Positions 59,369 to 64,000 of a DNA stretch of 64,000 nt are shown piece by piece (the first letter of the stretch is position 1; each line of letters begins with the position of its first letter). The translations under genes and the position numbers were made by a program. Source of the stretch: Sciurus carolinensis (taxonomy: Eukaryota; Chordata; Mammalia; Rodentia; Sciuridae); contig NC_062232.1 of the NCBI RefSeq assembly GCF_902686445.1, positions 14,181,105 to 14,245,104 on the forward strand, given 5' to 3'. The notes under the pieces are model-generated. The model did not search any database. It saw only the letters and a program-made list of their open reading frames with translations, and was not told the DNA's origin.

Positions 59369-59814
59369 AGCTGACTCCTAGATTACTCCCAGAGTATATC
59401 AATTAATTTAGACTTGATTAAAAAAAATCTCTCAGGGTTTCCCCTTCTCAGAATTAAAGCCAAATTCCTTAGCCTTCAGTGGTGAATGAATAAATAAATC
59501 TCTAAATGTTCCTTGGCCCTTTTCTCTGAAACCATCTTAGACCAGGATTTTTTTGACTCATTCCATTTCTTTAATGGTTATAGGTTATATGGGATTTAAC
59601 TTTTTCTTAACGTTGGTAACATATTTCTAGAAAACTGTCCATTTTTGTTTTTAAATTTACTGCCAAAAACTATTCCTAGTGTTCTTCCATTTTCACTCTT
59701 AATAGTTTGTTTCTTCCTGCCATCTTCCCTCTCATTAAACCTACCAGAAATTTGCCTATTTATTAGTCTTATAAAAAAAACAGTTTTGGGGTTTGTTGAT
59801 CTTTTGTGTGTGTA

Positions 59815-59880
59815 TGAGTGTGTGTGGTGCTGGGGACAGAAACCTAGGGCTCTACAACTGAGCTACATCCCCAGCCCTTC
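59815..59880 (-). mobile_element. ID SINE, partial
   Basis: Antisense: GGTGCTGGGGACAGAAACCT and ACTGAGCTACATCCCCAGCC; the anticodon-loop part is deleted. Confidence 0.82.
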
Positions 59881-59887
59881 AAAAAAA

Positions 59888-60083
59888 GTTTCTTGCACAC
59901 CTGTAATCCCAGAGGCTCAGGAGGCTGACGCAGGAGGATCGTGAGTTCAAAGCCAGCCTCAGCAATTTAGGGAGCTCTAAGCAACTTAGTAAGACCCTGT
60001 CTCTAAATAGCATACAAAGGGACTGGGAATGTAGCTCAGTGGTTAAGTACCCCTGGGCTCAATCCTCAGTTCAAAAAAATTTT
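59888..60083 (+). mobile_element. B1-ID composite SINE, 5' truncated
   Basis: Starts inside the head ('gcacacctgtaatcccagag'); then GGGAATGTAGCTCAGTGGTT and 'gggctcaatcctcagttc'. Confidence 0.9.
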
Positions 60084-60222
60084 TTTTTTCTTTTCCTACC
60101 CTTATATTATCTCCTTCCTTCTATTTTCTTGGTCATACTCTGTTGCCCTTTTCTCAATCTTGAATTCATTCATTTTTAAATCCTTCTTCTTTTCTGATAT
60201 ACATATAGGGATACAAATTTCA

Positions 60223-60337
60223 GGGGTTGGGGTTGTAGCTCAGTGGTAGAGCTCTTGCCTACCATGTATGAGGCACTAGGTTCGATTCTCAGCACCACAT
60301 ATAAATAAATAAAATAAAAGTTCATCAACAATTAAAA
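60223..60337 (+). mobile_element. ID SINE with long 3' extension and target duplication
   Basis: GGGGTTGGGGTTGTAGCTCA, GTGGTAGAGCTCTTGCCTAC, GGTTCGATTCTCAGCACCAC and 'ataaataaataaaataaaag'. Flanked by AAATTTCA at 60215-60222 and 60338-60345. Little diverged. Confidence 0.93.
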
Positions 60338-61677
60338 AAATTTCACTTCAAACCCCACTTTAACTGTATCCTATAATTTCTTATTTGGAATGCTTTTGTT
60401 GTCATTCTAACTATTTCATAATTTGCATTATAATTTCTTTTTCAATCCATGACATACTTAATAAGTGGGCTTGCTAAGTTTCCAAGCACATTTGGGGGGC
60501 TTTAGCACTCATTTGCTGTTGCTCTCTCATTTTCTCACATATTGGATAAATAAGGAAGTGTGCATACAGTTGATTCTGCAGTATTTTTGAGACTCTTAAA
60601 ATAATCTAATTTGTCATCAATTTTTGAAAAACAATTTGCAAGGTTGAAACATAAGTATTTTCTATTGGCTGAGTGCAGAGTTCTATGTATGTGTACTTTA
60701 TCAAGTTTGTTTCTTATGGGGCAAAAATTGTCTATATCCTCATTATTTCTCTGGTTGATTTATTAATATCTGAGAAAATTTTAAAACTCCCAGAATGACT
60801 ATGGATGTCAGCTTCTCCTATAATTAGGTCAAGTTTTGTTTTATATACTTTGAATATTGTTGTTAGTATTTTGTGGATTTAAAATTGCTATTTTTTTTGC
60901 TGAATTATCCTTTTGTGATGTAGTAATATTCTTTATCCCTAATAATATATTTTTTAAAAATTTAAACTCTACTTTGTCTGTTATTAGTATAATCACATCA
61001 ACTTTTTTGGGTTAGGATTGGCCTAGTATAGCTTGTCCCTATAGATTACTTTCAACATTTCAGTATTCTGTTTTAGTTTTGTCTCTTACAAATTACATAT
61101 ACCTTTCTAATTATTTAAAATAATTTCCATTATTTGGCTAATTTAAGCATGTACATTTATTGTGATTACTAACATAGTTGGACTTACCTGCATCTTCTAC
61201 TTCTGTCCTTTAGTTTTACCACACCTTCTTTTTCTTACTTCCTACCCTTCCCAATCACACTTTTCCTTACTTCTCTCAGAGAGATCATATTTTCTTTATT
61301 CCACTATTATTTTAAAAGTTATACATTCCATTTATATTATTTTAATTGGTAATGCTTAGACATGATCTCTTAAGATATATAATAATATCTTTATTCTCTT
61401 TCCTAATGTGATAAAGGCTTTAGAATGCTTTAACTCCAGTCTCTTCTTATTCTTCTACTATATTATTATTTTCTAGTGTTTATATCTTTTTTAACCCTAC
61501 CCCAAACTAGTCTTTATTACTGCTACTATTTGTCCTATACCCAGTGCTTTATTTATTCCATTCTTCTCATTTTAAATTTCATGATCATTAAATAGCAATA
61601 TTTAGTTACTGACTTCAATTATATGCCTTATTATACCCAGTAATCTGCAGTTAGAGTGAATACTGCTTTAGTCATTA

Positions 61678-61776
61678 CTTTTTTTTTTTTTTCTTTTTTT
61701 GGTGCTGGGGATTTGAACCCAGGGTCTTGTGCTTACAAGGCAAGCACTCTACCGACTGAGCTATCTCCCCAGCTCA
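61678..61776 (-). mobile_element. ID SINE, tRNA-like, with longer D loop
   Basis: Minus-strand reading contains GGGGAGATAGCTCAGTCGGT, AGAGTGCTTGCCTTGTAAGC and GGGTTCAAATCCCCAGCACC. Forms an inverted pair with the element at 61,932. Confidence 0.93.
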
Positions 61777-61931
61777 TTACTTTTTCTTTCTGATTCGTAT
61801 TCTCTCATCACTACTTCATATTTAACACTTTTATTAATAAGCCCTCAAACAGCTATCACCAAAGAAATGTATATAGTATTTTTTATTTGAAGCAAAACAA
61901 ATCTAGAATTTTATTCCTTTAAAAGTCAAAC

Positions 61932-62008
61932 ATTGGGGCTGGGGAAATAGCTCAGCTGGTAGAGTGCTTGCCTCGCAAGCACAAGGCCCTGAGTTTGATC
62001 CCCAAACA
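61932..62008 (+). mobile_element. ID SINE, tRNA-like, with longer D loop
   Basis: GGGGCTGGGGAAATAGCTCA, GCTGGTAGAGTGCTTGCCTC and 'gcaagcacaaggccctgagt'. Its A-tail is replaced by the T-rich start of the next SINE. Confidence 0.93.
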
Positions 62009-62216
62009 TTTTTTTTTTTTGGTAGTACTGGGCTTGAACCCAGGACCTTGCTCATGCCAGACAAACTACCACTGAGCTACATCCTCAGTTCATTTTATTT
62101 TATTTTTGAGAGAGGGTCTCCATAAATCATCCAGGTTTGCCTTGAACTTGGAATCCTCCTGCTTCATCCTCCCAAGTAGCTGGGATTACAGGTGTGTACT
62201 ACTGAGCCTAGTTTAA
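62009..62216 (-). mobile_element. B1-ID composite SINE
   Basis: Antisense: T-tract, 'ggtagtactgggcttgaacc', ACCACTGAGCTACATCCTCA, 'cctcccaagtagctgggatt' and 'acaggtgtgtactactgagc'. Confidence 0.93.
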
Positions 62217-63344
62217 AGTCAACAAAGTTTTGAAGATACATCCTAGAATATACATTTATAAAATCAAACCTGCAAAAGGACTCTTTTATGGACATAGCTC
62301 TTTCCTTTTGTGCCTTAAAGATTCAAGTAGTATTTAGCAGCAGGCATATTTGGCAAAATATGAATAGCAAAACTTCTGCTCTTTCACAGATACAAGAAAA
62401 GGAATTATTTGACATGTTAGCTGTTATGAACAAACTATTGACTCTAGAGAAAGAATAATGATTAGCTTGACATATTTATCTTGGAATGATTTCTAACCCG
62501 TGAACCCAATATAAATTGATCTCAATTTTAAAAGCAAATCAGAAACAGAGTTCAGAGCTTGTACCAACTGACACTGAAAAACATCTCAAACATCTGCACA
62601 TATGTACAGAAAATGAGGAAATTTAGCATAAAATTTAGAAACCTAGCTCATTCATTTTTTTTGGCAAAATATATATAACACAGGTGACCTGCCTAAGATG
62701 ACTGAGAGAAGATGATGAGAACCCAAATGGGTCAGGGTTCTACAACTTTTTTTCTAGTTGTTGGGGCAGGGTGGGGTTAGATGGGAAGGTGTGCAATTCT
62801 GTACCCATAGATTCATGGAATTTCCAAGCAGAACTGTGCTCAGAATATTCTTGTTAGTCAGAAGAGCTTGATAATACAGCCAGGAAGGGGAAAAGAGGGC
62901 AAATGTGAGGACCTCTCACCAACTTCCCCCAAAATAAATACAACTAAAGGCTCAGACAACCTTTTTTTAATCATTAAAATGTTGGGGAGGAAAGTCCAAC
63001 CCTGCAGATTTGCTTTAGTGAGTAGGTCTTTTGCTGCTAAGGGAGGACAAGCCTGGACCAAAAGCTGGGTCATTAGGATGGTTCAGAACCTGCAGGAAGT
63101 ATTTTACCAAGGATTGAAGGGTACCTTTCATGCACCTGGACACTGCATGATGCAAGGGAATGAAACTGGTAAGGTCTCTATACTTAGGATCTCACTGCAT
63201 CAATAGGGACATTGAAGCAATTAGCAGCTGTGTCAAGGCCTTCAGATGAAGGAGCATCATGGGTCAGAGTGGTTATGTAAGGACCACTTACTACTAATTT
63301 GTGGCCTATATCAAAGCCATAAACCCACCAAGAGCCCTCACTAT

Positions 63345-63540
63345 CTACTGAATGCCCATAAGTTGCCAGGCAATATATGGGTACTAATTTTTTCTTTACA
63401 ATAACTCAATGAAAGCAGGTGTTACTATCCACATTTTACAGATGGAGGGCATGGACTCAGAATGGATGAGTATACGTTACACATGTTGTTGAAGGCAGAG
63501 CTGGGGATTCAAACCAGCCTCATCTGTTCTCCTACAGCCC
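63345..63540 (-). mobile_element. MIR SINE
   Basis: Antisense: 'agttgccaggcaatatatgg', 'tatccacattttacagatgg' and 'ggcagagctggggattcaaa'. 63,540-64,000 holds nothing I recognise. Confidence 0.75.
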
Positions 63541-64000
63541 CTCCCATCACAGAACTGAAGGGAAAGGCCTTTCAACTTGGATTTTTAAATATTTTATAGA
63601 TGTAATTATATTCCAAGAAGAAAGGCAAAAAGTAACTTCCCTTTGTCTGCTTACTCCTTCAGCTCTCAACTTGAAAAGTCATCTCTTGTAGGATTCCTCT
63701 CTTGCCCCACAAAACTGGATTAGGGGTCTTTCCACAAAGCTCCCCAAATAAAGTCCCAATCTTTCATATGCAAACTCAGAAGTCAATAAGCTCTGGAAAT
63801 TTATTATTTTCTTAAGCTTACAGCAAGTTCATTTAGCAGCAAAAGATGACCTGAACTCCTTTCAGTCTTTACCTATCTTGCTCAGTGTGAATATTCATAT
63901 CCTGTTGTGGAAATAATAATAGAATACATGATTAAGAAGTGTTGTCCAGACTCCATTGCAGTTATTATAGAATATATAAGATATACACACTACCTTTCTA

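Larger units (their letters stand above)
59540..61670 (-). mobile_element. Old L1 (ORF2 region) relic, interrupted by SINEs
   Basis: The plus strand reads as antisense L1 ORF2: 'ggtaacatatttctagaaaa', 'gtttgttgatctttt', 'tattatctccttccttctat', 'actgtatcctataatttctt' and 'ctactttgtctgttattagt' occur in consensus order. SINEs at 59,815-60,083 and 60,223-60,341 split it. No ORF survives. Confidence 0.75.
46588..64000 (-). other. PHKA2: PHKA2 intron 1, 3' part (17.4 kb, reaches window edge)
   Basis: No exon encoding the expected N-terminus and no CpG-rich promoter region is visible. The first coding exon and promoter are therefore beyond 64,000. Besides the listed repeats, no element was recognised in 48,000-49,320, 50,400-51,140, 51,660-52,060, 52,170-53,020, 55,560-56,410, 56,520-57,390, 57,760-58,430 and 62,220-63,340. 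Confidence 0.85.

Noticed and set aside
46588..64000. Search for PHKA2 exon 1 (start codon, N-terminal MRSRSNSG-type sequence, CpG island)
   Set aside because: No minus-strand match, no GC-rich promoter-like region. Exon 1 is taken to be beyond the window.

Overview
This window is mammalian genomic DNA, most likely from a squirrel-family rodent (Sciuridae: marmot or ground squirrel type). Two lines of evidence point there. One gene runs the whole length on the minus strand in classic split form. The introns are full of composite SINEs, with a 7SL-derived B1-like head joined to a tRNA-derived ID element, in the form typical of sciurid rodents. Single ID elements and a rodent-type L1 3' end are also present.

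The gene is PHKA2, the liver-type regulatory alpha subunit of phosphorylase b kinase. It is X-linked in other placental mammals. I located 26 consecutive coding exons by translation, splice sites and phase matching. They run from what corresponds to exon 2 (46429-46587) down to exon 27 (852-970). Together they give 2,949 coding bases, or 983 codons, with no stop and no frame conflict at any of the 25 junctions. If exon 1 encodes 26 residues, as recalled for the human protein, the window covers residues 27-1009 of about 1,235. Exon 1 with the promoter lies beyond the right edge. The last exons, including the C-terminal calmodulin-binding and prenylation region, lie beyond the left edge. Residue numbers in the entries use that assumption.

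Layout, left to right (gene 3' to 5'): 1-6,800 is a compact cluster of exons 27-21 with short introns. 6,800-22,900 holds exons 20-12, broken up by a HAL1-like LINE, SINEs and MIRs. 22,900-46,600 holds exons 11-2 in larger introns with a solo LTR, several MaLR LTRs, an L1 with clear target-site duplications, a 5'-inverted L1 and many SINEs. 46,600-64,000 is part of intron 1; it has no exon that I can find and is dominated by LINE, SINE, MIR and LTR relics.

No second protein-coding gene, CRISPR array, operon or novel multi-gene system is visible, and I do not claim one. The most interesting observations concern mobile elements at splice sites. A MaLR LTR sits exactly at position +6 of intron 21, and its 5-bp target duplication copies the splice donor itself. 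A SINE inserted just upstream of the exon 10 acceptor, in the branch-point region. Repeat family names come from memory of consensus sequences, not from a search; their boundaries are approximate.
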